Source of the DNA: Verrucomicrobiota bacterium
GTDB taxonomy: Bacteria > Verrucomicrobiota > Verrucomicrobiia > Opitutales > Opitutaceae
NCBI GenBank assembly: GCA_014584295.1
Contig: JACTNC010000035.1
Coordinates: 19,217 to 83,216, forward strand
Direction of reading: 5' to 3'
Length of the DNA: 64,000 bases
Shown: piece after piece, positions 28,862 through 37,696 of the stretch
Layout: the number at the start of each line of letters is the position of its first letter
How positions within the stretch are numbered: the first letter of the stretch is position 1
Notes under the pieces: generated by a model
Told to the model about the DNA's origin: nothing
What the model saw: only the letters and a program-made list of their open reading frames with translations
The model's database searches: none
Program-made: the position numbers and the translations under genes

Positions 28862-31740
28862 GGCGCGTCACGGAACCGGAGTTTCTCGGCATCCCGATCG
28901 AGATAGGGGATGCCTGAGGTCATCCAGTCGGGGGCGGGCTCGCCCTTGAGAAAATGATCGAAGAACTGACGGAGGCGCTTGCCGTAATCGAGTTGATCAG
29001 CGCGCCGCCGCAGGCCGTGGAGGGCGTTGTTGTAGTTGAAGAGGTAGGCCTCTTTTCCGAGTCGGCGCAGGGCGAGGAAGAACTCGATGCCCTGCTGCCA
29101 GGGCACTGCGTCGTCGTGGTCGTTGTGCAGCAGGAGCAGCGGGGTCGTGATGCGGTCGACGCCGAAAAGGGGGGAATTCTCGAGATAGAGATGGGGCGCA
29201 TCGCTAAGAGGACGACCGATCCGGCTTTGGGTCTTTTCGTACTGGAACTGGCGGGCACGACCCGAGGCCAAGCGGATTCCGGAATAGGCACTCGTCATAT
29301 TCGAGACAACCGCACCGGCCGCGGCCGCTCGGAAAAGGTGGGTCTGTGTTACCAGGTAGGCGATCTGGTAGCCTCCCCAGGAATGCCCCTGAATGCCGAT
29401 GGCCTTTTCGTCGACGAAGCCGTGCGCGATGAGCGTCTCGACGGCGGGCAGGACACATTTGACAGCACTGGGTCCCGGTTGTCCCACGTTATAGACGATG
29501 TCCGGCATGAGCACCAGGTAACCGTTGCTGGTGTAGACCGTCGGATTGACGAGCTGACTGGGTGCGGGTGGTGTGAACGTGTGGAGGGTCTGCGAGAGGC
29601 GTTCGTAGATGTAGACGATCAGAGGATATTTCTTGCTCGGATCGAAGTCCGCCGGTTTGCAGAGAGCGGCCTGGAGCTCGACGCCGTCCGCATTGCGGTA
29701 GGTCATCAGTTCAGCGCTGCCCCAGGCAAAGGGAGCCAACTGTGCGCCGCCGTTGGAGACCTTTGCCGGTCGGGCAAAGGTGGAGGTGGTGGAAAGGATG
29801 TCCGGGAATTCATCGAAACGTGATCCCGTCAGCAACAGCTTGTCTGCATCGGCTGCACGACCGACGTAGCTGAGGTTCTTGTCCTCCCACAGGAGACGAT
29901 CAGGGCCGCCGGTTGATGCGAGCATCGTGCGGAAGAAGCCGGTGGCACGGGTGACTTCACTCTCGCCGCGGAGGTAGAGCGGCTTGGATGGATCGATGCC
30001 ATGCGTTTCGGTATCAGGGTCGATGGGCTCGATATTCTGGAGGCGCAACTGAATCTTCTGCTCGCGTCCGTATCCAGCCGTGACGTTTCTCGCGGGACGG
30101 CCGTCAGGAAACACCTGCCAGAGATCAAAGCGATCGTAGAGCAGCACCGAATCGTCCGTCTCCGACCATCCGGCGAATCCATAGGCTGCAGGCTCTCCGG
30201 GCAAATCGTTGAGTTCGTTGTGAAAGGCGACGGGAAGGTTTCCCGTGAGCGGCACGATCCTTGCGCTCGCCGTGTCGATGGCGAACCACTGGCGGTCGGC
30301 GAACCAGACGACGCATTTGCCCGAGGGTGAGATGCGAAGGGCAGAGTTCCCACCGAGATCCTTCGCAATCAGCCGACGCTTGCCGGTGGATGCATCGACG
30401 AGGTAGGCATCCTGGAAGGTGCCGTCGTAGTCGTAGCGTCGGCGGTAGGCGCGATCGTCAGTACCGAAGGCGCATGCGCCGTCGTCGCTGAGCGTGACGG
30501 TGGCGAGGGTGGGATCGGCGAGCTGGGTGAAGCGTTGCGAGGAAAAGTCCCATGCGCCGACGTAGGCCCGCTTGCGTTCGCGCTCGGCGCGCACTTTTTG
30601 CAGCGGCTGGATCTCGTCGTCATTCCAGCGCCAGAGATCGGCGGTCACTTTTTCCTCGTCGGGCAAGTCTGAGAGTCGCTTGTCTGGTTCCGGGGTGGAC
30701 GGTGCGGTGGAGACCAGAAGCCTGGTTCCGTTGAAGGTGAATGAAGGTGCTGCGTTTTCGCTGACAACCCAGCCCTCGGGGATTCCGGGTGTTGATGGGC
30801 CGATGAGCTCGGACGCGGCGGTGGATTGTCGCTGCCACAGCCATGCCGCAAACCGAGGCCTCTTGGCGTCGTGCTCCGCACGGTCGGTCAGGAAGGCGAG
30901 CCGCGTCTGTTTGCGGTCCCAGGCAAGCTTTTCATAGCGGCCAGGTCCTTGCACGAGCGTGACGGGAGCGGCGGCATCGCCCGGAGTGATGCAGAAGACG
31001 CCATTTTCCTCTGGTTTGGTGGAGGCGACCGCGCAGACGAGACAGCGTCCATCGCGTGTGATGGAATATTCGACGACATGAGGCAGGATGCGATCGCTGC
31101 CAGACGCGAGGTCGCGCAGCACCAGATCGCTGCCTGTCTTCTTTTGGGGATCCTTTTTAGACGAGGCCGGGTCCTCGCCATCTCCGGCCTTGGTTTGTGT
31201 TGGCTCAAGCGAAGGGTTCCTGAGGTAGGCGAGCCAGGAACCGCCCTTTGCGGGGACCTGAAAACTTTTCACATCGTCGATTCGCGTGACTTCGCCTGTG
31301 GCGAGAGTGACGATGACAATGCCCTCCTTGGGCAGTTGATCGGCTTTCTTTTTCGCCTTCCTGGCGGCACGTGTTTCCTCCAGATCGGGGAAGCGGGTGG
31401 CCACGGCGAAACGACCGTCGCTTGTGAAGAGGAGGGTGACCTCGCGACGCGGGGCGGCGCGTTCCGGATTATCCGGTGACGGGCCCGTGGGCGCGGGCGG
31501 CAGCGCGCCAACAGGCACACGCTGCTCGGGCCCGCCGGCAAGCGGACGCAGAATGATTTCGCCGTCGCCCACCTGCGGCATGTAGGAGTAGCCAAGCCAG
31601 GCGCCGTCGCGGGACATTGTGGCAGAGGCGACCGATCGCCAGCCATCAAGGTCTGTGTCTGCGAGAGCACTTCCTGCTGCAGACGCGAAGGTTGGCAGCA
31701 GAAATGCGAGAAGCAGGCAGAGCTTGTGAGGCCAACGCAT
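28858..31740 (-). CDS. Secreted S9-family (prolyl oligopeptidase-type) peptidase
   Basis: 960 residues from the ATG at 31740, which begins a clean signal peptide (MRWPHKLCLLLAFLLPTFASA). A start at 31866 overlaps the preceding stop as ATGA but adds 42 residues before the signal. The N-terminal ~600 residues are a beta-propeller. The C-terminal alpha/beta-hydrolase domain has the triad: Ser787 in GIQGHSWGGYQ, Asp in LHNDHDDAVPW, His in NALHGLRR. These enzymes cut short peptides or act as dipeptidyl peptidases in the periplasm. It leads the second lipocalin/GxGYxYP pair. Confidence 0.88.
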   Translation of the reverse strand: MRWPHKLCLLLAFLLPTFASAAGSALADTDLDGWRSVASATMSRDGAWLGYSYMPQVGDGEIILRPLAGGPEQRVPVGALPPAPTGPSPDNPERAAPRREVTLLFTSDGRFAVATRFPDLEETRAARKAKKKADQLPKEGIVIVTLATGEVTRIDDVKSFQVPAKGGSWLAYLRNPSLEPTQTKAGDGEDPASSKKDPQKKTGSDLVLRDLASGSDRILPHVVEYSITRDGRCLVCAVASTKPEENGVFCITPGDAAAPVTLVQGPGRYEKLAWDRKQTRLAFLTDRAEHDAKRPRFAAWLWQRQSTAASELIGPSTPGIPEGWVVSENAAPSFTFNGTRLLVSTAPSTPEPDKRLSDLPDEEKVTADLWRWNDDEIQPLQKVRAERERKRAYVGAWDFSSQRFTQLADPTLATVTLSDDGACAFGTDDRAYRRRYDYDGTFQDAYLVDASTGKRRLIAKDLGGNSALRISPSGKCVVWFADRQWFAIDTASARIVPLTGNLPVAFHNELNDLPGEPAAYGFAGWSETDDSVLLYDRFDLWQVFPDGRPARNVTAGYGREQKIQLRLQNIEPIDPDTETHGIDPSKPLYLRGESEVTRATGFFRTMLASTGGPDRLLWEDKNLSYVGRAADADKLLLTGSRFDEFPDILSTTSTFARPAKVSNGGAQLAPFAWGSAELMTYRNADGVELQAALCKPADFDPSKKYPLIVYIYERLSQTLHTFTPPAPSQLVNPTVYTSNGYLVLMPDIVYNVGQPGPSAVKCVLPAVETLIAHGFVDEKAIGIQGHSWGGYQIAYLVTQTHLFRAAAAGAVVSNMTSAYSGIRLASGRARQFQYEKTQSRIGRPLSDAPHLYLENSPLFGVDRITTPLLLLHNDHDDAVPWQQGIEFFLALRRLGKEAYLFNYNNALHGLRRRADQLDYGKRLRQFFDHFLKGEPAPDWMTSGIPYLDRDAEKLRFRDAP

Positions 31741-31862
31741 TTTGAGGGTCAGACAAGCGGACTTGGCGATGGTCTGGACGCCTGCCGACGCAAGAAACGC
31801 CTGCCGCTTCGATTTCACCTTTGAGGCACCTCGAAGGACTTGTTTGAGCGTGGCAACCTCGC

Positions 31863-32357
31863 TCATTTGGAATCAGGGAGCCTGAATGATGAAACAACTC
31901 CTTGTATCAGGTCGATCTGAAGGGTGGCCGTCGCAGCGGCAGCGACATTCGCGAGCGAAAGTTCTGGACCATAGCGGCCGGTGCCAGCCGTGCTGGGGCC
32001 GTGGCGTGGATTTCCGGGTGACTCAATGATTCCCTGATAGCGTGATCCCGGGTTCTCGTTTGAGAGCACGGCCGCCATTTCGGAACTGAGGACGAAATTG
32101 CGGTAGCTCCAGGTTTCTAGCCTGCCGGCTGAAGTTTCTCGGGCGTGAATCGAACTCGGTTTGCCCAGGGCCATGTATACGGCGTCTGCGCTATCGCCGA
32201 TAGCAACAATGCCATCCGCAATGCGCTTCTGGGTATATGCGTCGAATGTTGAGTAGAGAGCCGATTTCTCCTGAATTCGAGCGAATCGTGGGCTCTGGCA
32301 TCCGGCAAGCAGGATACCGAGGAGGGAAGCAACAAGTGCCAAGGCGATGGCAATCAT
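31863..32357 (-). CDS. Small lipoprotein, BamE/SmpA-like
   Basis: 164 residues from the ATG at 32357, starting with a lipoprotein signal whose lipobox is LLAGC (LVASLLGILLAGCQSP). The segment IADGIVAIGDSADAVYMALGKPS resembles the 'G...G.s...V...lG.P' pattern of the SmpA/OmlA (BamE) fold, and the next lines are predicted beta strands. In the outer membrane BamE-like proteins assist assembly of beta-barrels. It follows the TonB receptor gene but is separated from it by a strong terminator. Confidence 0.6.
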   Translation of the reverse strand: MIAIALALVASLLGILLAGCQSPRFARIQEKSALYSTFDAYTQKRIADGIVAIGDSADAVYMALGKPSSIHARETSAGRLETWSYRNFVLSSEMAAVLSNENPGSRYQGIIESPGNPRHGPSTAGTGRYGPELSLANVAAAATATLQIDLIQGVVSSFRLPDSK

Positions 32358-32383
32358 GGGAGGATTGTGGAGGAGGAAGGGAA

Positions 32384-32416
32384 ATAAAAAGGCGGAGGCG
32401 TTGCCGCCTCCGCCTT
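32384..32416 (-). terminator. Intrinsic terminator after the TonB receptor gene
   Basis: A perfect 12-bp stem (32389-32400 with 32405-32416; AAGGCGGAGGCG arms) around a 4-base loop, followed on the minus strand by T-rich sequence (32384-32390). It should separate the receptor transcript from the genes downstream. Confidence 0.88.
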
Positions 32417-32452
32417 GGATGAACACTGATGCCGAGTGAATCTGGCGTCAGC

Positions 32453-35400
32453 TTAGAACGAGACGGTCGTCGTGAGCAGCCAGTTGCGGGCTGGCGCCAT
32501 GACGAACGAACCGTCGAGATAATCCTTGTCGGTCAGGTTGTAGACACCGAGGGTGGTATCCAGTTTGTATCCGAGAAGTTCCCAAGGATAGGACAGCGTT
32601 GCGTCGAAAACGACGTAGTTGCCTGCCTGGAGACCATTGCGGAGCGGATTCCAGTCAACGGAACGGCTGATGACGGTCTTCGACACATAGCGACCACCGA
32701 GGCCGACGGCGAGGCCGCGACCAAATTCACCGAAGATATTGTCGGTGTAGGTGTACTTGGCGAAAGCGGCCAGCTTGAACTCCGGAACATTCTCGATGCG
32801 GGCATCGTAGTAAATGTCCGAAGCAACCTTGGCGGCTGCGCTGAGCGCATTGTAGGCAGCCGTACCGGGGGCGGCGCGGGTCTTGTCGTAAACGGTCTCT
32901 GCCGTAAACAGCCAGGAACCGTTGATGATTGCCTGCAGGTTTCGCGTCGGTTGATAGATCATCTCAGCTTCGATACCCTCGATCCGGTTCTTCAGATCGG
33001 TTGTGCGCCAGCGGAAGTTGCGGGTGTTGTAACCTGCTGTTCCGGGAGCAAAGAGCGTCGTGCTGTAGTTCAGCGGCTCTTCGATATTGGACTGGCGGGC
33101 TCCGTCATCGAGCTTCTGATTTTCGCGCTCGCCGCGGAAGAGGGCGAACGTTCCGACGAGCTTGCTGTCCCAGAGCTGGATCTTGGCGCCCACCTCATAG
33201 TTGATGCCTTCCTCGTTCTTGATCAGGTCATATGCGCCGCGGGCACGCAGGGCTTCCTGCCCTTGGGCGACCGAGGTGATGGTCTGACCGAGGTACTGGA
33301 AGGAGCCGCCGCCCTTGGTCAGGGCGCTCTGAATGACCATCGCTTCGTCGCCAGGGAAGAATCCGCCGACATTGCCGAAGTTGAACTTGAAGGTCTTTGA
33401 GACTGAGGCGTACACGGAGATATCCTTGGTGAGCGCGAATGAAGCGCCGCCCATCCAGGAGTTGCCCGACTTCTTCTCGAAGTTGGTCCGCGCATAGTTG
33501 CCCGAGTAGTTGTAGACGCTCTCAGGATACTTTGCCGGATCGCGGAACGCTTCGGGTGGCGGGATAAACCACGGGTAATTGGCGATCAGGTGTTGGCCCG
33601 TGTCCTTGTGGTGTTCCTTGCGGTATCCGGCGAGCAGCGTGAGACGATCATCCAGCAGAGAACCCTGCCAGTTGAGGTACCAGGCGTACTGCTTGGGTTT
33701 GTAGCCGTCGAGCAGGTTGCGGTCGACGAGGCCGAACACCTTGTCCACCGGAGGAGCGATTTCGGTTCCCGGATCCCACTGCGTATAGACTTCCGCAGCG
33801 GTCTTGATATTGCCATAGCGGTCCTTGATCACCTGGTTTACTGGAACGTTCCAGGCAGTATTCCAAGCCGGGGGCAGCGTGCCCGGGCCGCTTGGCGCTG
33901 TCGGGTAGTTGAAGCCAGGGACGAGGAAGTACAGCGGCACGTTGTTCGTCACGTTGGCGTTGTATCGCTGCTCGTAGGTGTTGTTCACATAACCCGCGAG
34001 GAACTTGTTCTTGACACCAAAGAAGTCAGCCTTGGCGATCAGGTCGAGCTGATGATTCGTCGTCTGGCGGTAGTAGCCGGCGCTGTTGCCCGAGAGAATC
34101 GTATTGAAGGTGCGCGAATCCGCGTTCGGATAGGTGATACCTTCGACAGAGTCGTAGCGATTGTTGTCGCTTGTGAAGACATAACGGGCATCGAGCCAGT
34201 CGGTGGGAGAGTAATCCACTGTGCCGGTGAACACGTTGACCTTGTTTTCAATGTAGGCTCCACGGCTCCAGCCGTTGAAGTCTTCGTCGTGCACGCGCTT
34301 GCCGGACTTGTCCATGTAGAACGCACCGCGCTGGACCGAGGTGTAGAGAGGGAGCCCCGGGTCGTTTGCATTCTTGCGCACGTCGGCGATGTAGTTGCCG
34401 AGGCTGGCAAAGATGCGGCTGCGGTAGGCGGCGGCGTCTGCGACACCGCTGGCGGTGATCAACGCTGCCGACGGATTGGCATACGCATCGAACCAGCCTT
34501 GGGGGAAGATCCAGTCCCAGTCATTCTGATTGGATTTTGAGATCAGGTGTTCGACCTCAAGGTTAACCCGCAGGCGACCGTCCTCGAAGGGGACGAGCGT
34601 GAGGGACGGGGTCAGATTGAAGTTCTTGCGGAACTCGAAGTTGCGCTGACCACCGGTGTTTTCCCAAGCGCCGACTACGCGGAAGGCAGCCTTGTCGCTC
34701 AACTGCTGGTTGTGGTCCATCACAACCTTCTGGCCATCCTCGCTGTTGAACGAATAGCGAAGGGTGGTTGGAATGCGGGAGAACTGCGGCTTCTTCGTGA
34801 TGTAGTTGATGACGCCGCCCGGGTATCCCTGACCGAAGAAGACAGCGGCGGGACCCTTAACGATCTCGACGCGGTCGACGTTGTCCAGGTTGTAGGCAGT
34901 GTAACGGTAGACGCTGTTCCGGAGAACGGTGTTGACCGTGAACCCGCGCATGGTGAAGGAACCCTGCGGGGTTGCTTCATTGGCTGGACGACGCATGGCG
35001 AACCGGGTGTCACCGGAGGCCGAGGCCGAATAACGGAAGAGGTCCGTCAGGGACTGGGCATTGGTATCCTTCAGAAAATCTTCGGAAAGAACCGAGATAT
35101 TCATCGGAACCTTCTGGATTTCCATGCCAATGCGCGTGGCCGTAGCCGAGTTGGTCTTCAGGTAGCCGAAGTCGCGCTCGCTGTTCACCTCGAAGGGTGA
35201 AAGGACGACAACGTCTTTCGGAGCGGGTTCCGTCGAGGAGATCGGCTGCACGGAGGGTGCTGCCGCGCGGCTCGTGGAGGCGGCGGGTGCCGCCTGCTGG
35301 GCTGCGGGCTGACCTTCCATCTCAGCCAGGCGCTTTCTGAGCGCCGCGTTCTCCTCTTGGAGCCGACGGATTGAGTCAGGACTCGATTGTCCGGACGCCG

Positions 35401-35482
35401 ATGTGGCGATGAGCAATGCCGCCAGACCGGTGGCCAGGAGTGCCCTGGCGCGATCCAGACGGGTATGCGGGTATTGATTCAT
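32453..35482 (-). CDS. TonB-dependent outer-membrane receptor
   Basis: 1009 residues. Signal peptide (~1-31), then a short coiled coil (IRRLQEENAALRKRLAEMEG, residues 39-58), an Ala/Pro linker, and the box VVVLSPFEVNSERDFGY (~91-107). The plug domain follows (RIGMEIQKVPMNISVLSEDF, VERVEIVKGPAAV-type segment DRVEIVKGPAAVFFGQGYPGG written here as its key residues), then a long beta-barrel ending in the terminal Phe of LTTTVSF. It imports a large ligand, for example an oligosaccharide, with TonB/ExbB/ExbD energy. A LacI gene lies 90 bases upstream in the same direction and probably controls it. Confidence 0.93.
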   Translation of the reverse strand: MNQYPHTRLDRARALLATGLAALLIATSASGQSSPDSIRRLQEENAALRKRLAEMEGQPAAQQAAPAASTSRAAAPSVQPISSTEPAPKDVVVLSPFEVNSERDFGYLKTNSATATRIGMEIQKVPMNISVLSEDFLKDTNAQSLTDLFRYSASASGDTRFAMRRPANEATPQGSFTMRGFTVNTVLRNSVYRYTAYNLDNVDRVEIVKGPAAVFFGQGYPGGVINYITKKPQFSRIPTTLRYSFNSEDGQKVVMDHNQQLSDKAAFRVVGAWENTGGQRNFEFRKNFNLTPSLTLVPFEDGRLRVNLEVEHLISKSNQNDWDWIFPQGWFDAYANPSAALITASGVADAAAYRSRIFASLGNYIADVRKNANDPGLPLYTSVQRGAFYMDKSGKRVHDEDFNGWSRGAYIENKVNVFTGTVDYSPTDWLDARYVFTSDNNRYDSVEGITYPNADSRTFNTILSGNSAGYYRQTTNHQLDLIAKADFFGVKNKFLAGYVNNTYEQRYNANVTNNVPLYFLVPGFNYPTAPSGPGTLPPAWNTAWNVPVNQVIKDRYGNIKTAAEVYTQWDPGTEIAPPVDKVFGLVDRNLLDGYKPKQYAWYLNWQGSLLDDRLTLLAGYRKEHHKDTGQHLIANYPWFIPPPEAFRDPAKYPESVYNYSGNYARTNFEKKSGNSWMGGASFALTKDISVYASVSKTFKFNFGNVGGFFPGDEAMVIQSALTKGGGSFQYLGQTITSVAQGQEALRARGAYDLIKNEEGINYEVGAKIQLWDSKLVGTFALFRGERENQKLDDGARQSNIEEPLNYSTTLFAPGTAGYNTRNFRWRTTDLKNRIEGIEAEMIYQPTRNLQAIINGSWLFTAETVYDKTRAAPGTAAYNALSAAAKVASDIYYDARIENVPEFKLAAFAKYTYTDNIFGEFGRGLAVGLGGRYVSKTVISRSVDWNPLRNGLQAGNYVVFDATLSYPWELLGYKLDTTLGVYNLTDKDYLDGSFVMAPARNWLLTTTVSF

Positions 35483-35572
35483 GATTATGGTTATGTTGGA
35501 GTTTCCAGTATGTGAGCGCGTGTGACGCGCCCGGTTGGAAAGTCTTGTGGCGTTTCTGTGTGCGTCGATGTT

Positions 35573-36622
35573 TTATTGTTTGGTTGAAGCGGCGGAAGAA
35601 TCCCCGCGCGAAATCAGTTTGGGCGAGATGGTCAGGCCAATGCGGCCGCCGACGTCGCGATTCTCGATCCGCCAGAGCAGGTGATCGATGACCTTGCGCA
35701 CGAGCAGCGGCAGGTTGATGTCGATCGCAGCCGGATGATGGTCGAGATTGTGATAAATCATCGGGTTGTAGTTGCCGAGGATCGTATCGAAATCGCGTTC
35801 CGGATTCTTTCCGGCCTCCCTCAGCGCGCGGAAGAAAGCGCCGCAGAAATGATCCACGGGCAGGTAGAGCCCGGTCGTTTTCGGCGCGGATGCGAGCAAA
35901 CGGCGAACCAACTCCGCACTTTCAGCGTGGAGCGGCGTGAACTCCAGGTAACTCACCCCGGGATTGGACACACCCATGATCGAATGGAGCGTCATGCCAA
36001 GTTCCTTTGCCCGGGCGGCAAATGCGTTCGAACGTCGCGCAATGGCGCTGTATTCGGGGTCGGTCGAGATGACAGCGACGGATTTGTGCCCGCGCTGGTG
36101 AAGGTAGTCGGCGGCCATGCGGCCGTTCTCTTCGTTGTTGGGCTCGACGTAATCCCCCGCGAACGCAGTGGAGCGCCGGGTCATGAACCACACATGCGGC
36201 AGGGTGGCCATCTGGGCCATGCACTCAGGCGTTGGCTCCATCCCCTGAATAATCACGCCGTCCAGGCGCTCACCGACGAGTACGCGCGGCAATTCTGCCG
36301 GGCTGTTGGAGAAAAGGACCCGCAGATCGACCCGATAACGCGGATCCGTGGACTGGACCTGAAGCAGCTGATCCTGAAACCAGTTCAGGCTCGGATTGTT
36401 CGCCTTGGCCCCCACGAACCATACCCCGATGCGACGCTGCTCCGGCAGCCGGGCCTTGGGCCCGCGGCGCCGATTGAGTGGGGCCGGTACGTAGTTGTGC
36501 TGCTGCATCACGGCGCGAATGCGCGCAAGGCTTTCCGCAGCCACAAGCTCCGGCTGATTGATGGCCCGGGACACCGTTGCGGGTGAAACGCGAGCTTTGT
36601 TGGCTATCTCTGTGATCAGCAT
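35573..36622 (-). CDS. LacI-family transcriptional regulator
   Basis: 349 residues. The N-terminal helix-turn-helix reads ITEIANKARVSPATVSRAIN, followed by the hinge helix region (LARIRAVMQQHNYVPAPLNRR). The effector domain is a periplasmic-binding-protein-like fold, with GVIIQGMEPTPE, ADYLHQRGHKSVAVISTD and a VRKVIDHLLWRIENRD end. Such regulators repress sugar-utilisation genes until a sugar binds. It sits between the sugar-isomerase-like gene and the TonB receptor, the natural targets. A palindrome just upstream may be its own operator. Confidence 0.92.
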   Translation of the reverse strand: MLITEIANKARVSPATVSRAINQPELVAAESLARIRAVMQQHNYVPAPLNRRRGPKARLPEQRRIGVWFVGAKANNPSLNWFQDQLLQVQSTDPRYRVDLRVLFSNSPAELPRVLVGERLDGVIIQGMEPTPECMAQMATLPHVWFMTRRSTAFAGDYVEPNNEENGRMAADYLHQRGHKSVAVISTDPEYSAIARRSNAFAARAKELGMTLHSIMGVSNPGVSYLEFTPLHAESAELVRRLLASAPKTTGLYLPVDHFCGAFFRALREAGKNPERDFDTILGNYNPMIYHNLDHHPAAIDINLPLLVRKVIDHLLWRIENRDVGGRIGLTISPKLISRGDSSAASTKQ

Positions 36623-36640
36623 GGATGGGGCATTCCCACT

Positions 36641-36655
36641 ACTGAGAATTTCAGT
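36641..36655. promoter_or_regulatory. Palindromic candidate operator upstream of the LacI-type gene
   Basis: ACTGAGAATTTCAGT: five-base arms ACTGA and TCAGT around a GAATT centre, 18 bases upstream of the regulator start codon. Position and symmetry fit an autoregulatory LacI-type operator, but the usual central CG is missing and no second identical copy was found nearby. Confidence 0.3.
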
Positions 36656-36711
36656 AAGCGTAATGAAACGGGATGTAGGTAGGTCAAGAGATTTTCAGCA
36701 AAATTCATGAA

Positions 36712-37578
36712 TCATGACTTTTTTGTCGACACGCGCCCCAAGGCTCGCTCCCACGCGAGGAGGATTTCCTTCCGGCAGCGCACGGCGTCGGGCCAGACGG
36801 GGGGATTGGTACTGACATTGTAGCCGACGGTGGTCCCCAGCTCCGGGCAGGTCCATAGGGTGTTGCCCGGCCGCGGACCCTCGAGCCAGAGCGCAAATAG
36901 GTCTTCGACAAAGCCAATGTAATCCACGAACTCCGGAGTGAGTTTCCCCTTGCCGTTCGTCACGGGCACCTGGCAGTGCTGGCTGTTGAACGGCCGAAGG
37001 TGGAACATCTGGGAGTGTTGGATGGACTCCGGCCAGAGGAGGAGCCGGGCGGAGTAATCCTTGGGTAGGATGTGCTTTGAAACGGCAAAATGGGAGTGGT
37101 CCCAGGTCACCGGCATGACTTCCCCGGTTTCCCTCGTATAACGGTCGTTGATTTCGGTGAATTTTTCAGGCGTTTCAGTCGCGGTGTCGCGGTGGACCTC
37201 GATGTGCACGGACAGGCCCAGACGCCTCGAGAGGGCGATCAACTTGACTGCCATCTTGGCAGCCTTGGCGGGCGGGGTGTCGTGGTCCAGGAGCTGGATA
37301 TTGATGAATCGAACTCCCAGGGCGCGCTGGGACTCCAGTTTCGCCCGGGCAACAGCCAGGTCGCCACAGTCAAAACCACTCATCAGGACAAGTCCCAGCT
37401 TCCGGGCCTCGGTTGCCATTTCTGGGGAAATGAAGGCGCAGACGCCGTCGAATCCCTCCTTTTTCATTTCGAGCAGTTGCCGGGGCATTTTCCATTCGCG
37501 GCGCGGGCTTGGCTGACCGACCATGGACCACGGGGTGGCACAAACGATTATTTGGGGGCGTTCTGAAACAATTTTCAT
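36712..37578 (-). CDS. Sugar phosphate isomerase/epimerase-like TIM-barrel protein
   Basis: 288 residues from the ATG at 37578; longer in-frame starts run into the region of the divergent rhamnosidase gene. The pattern is that of xylose-isomerase-like TIM barrels: PRQLLEMKKEGFDGVCAFI, MATEARKLGLVLMSGFDCGD, VRFINIQLLDHDTPP, LGLSVHIEVHRDTATETP (likely metal-ligand Glu and His), MPVTWDHSHFAVS (His/Asp ligands) and CPELGTTVGYN (Glu). These proteins isomerise or epimerise sugars or their derivatives. It is cytosolic, and divergent from the GH78 gene. Confidence 0.7.
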   Translation of the reverse strand: MKIVSERPQIIVCATPWSMVGQPSPRREWKMPRQLLEMKKEGFDGVCAFISPEMATEARKLGLVLMSGFDCGDLAVARAKLESQRALGVRFINIQLLDHDTPPAKAAKMAVKLIALSRRLGLSVHIEVHRDTATETPEKFTEINDRYTRETGEVMPVTWDHSHFAVSKHILPKDYSARLLLWPESIQHSQMFHLRPFNSQHCQVPVTNGKGKLTPEFVDYIGFVEDLFALWLEGPRPGNTLWTCPELGTTVGYNVSTNPPVWPDAVRCRKEILLAWERALGRVSTKKS

Positions 37579-37696
37579 GGAGTGACTGAAAATATCTGAA
37601 AACTGATGTTGAAAAATGCCGGATGGCCAGCCCATTTTCACGGCGACATTGCGGATTTGGCCTACCTGAGCGGCCTGAGTCTGCCAGTCCCCTGCC

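Noticed and set aside
32429..33400. A 323-codon plus-strand frame antisense to the TonB receptor
   Set aside because: It mirrors the codon pattern of the receptor gene and includes the terminator; no recognisable domain.
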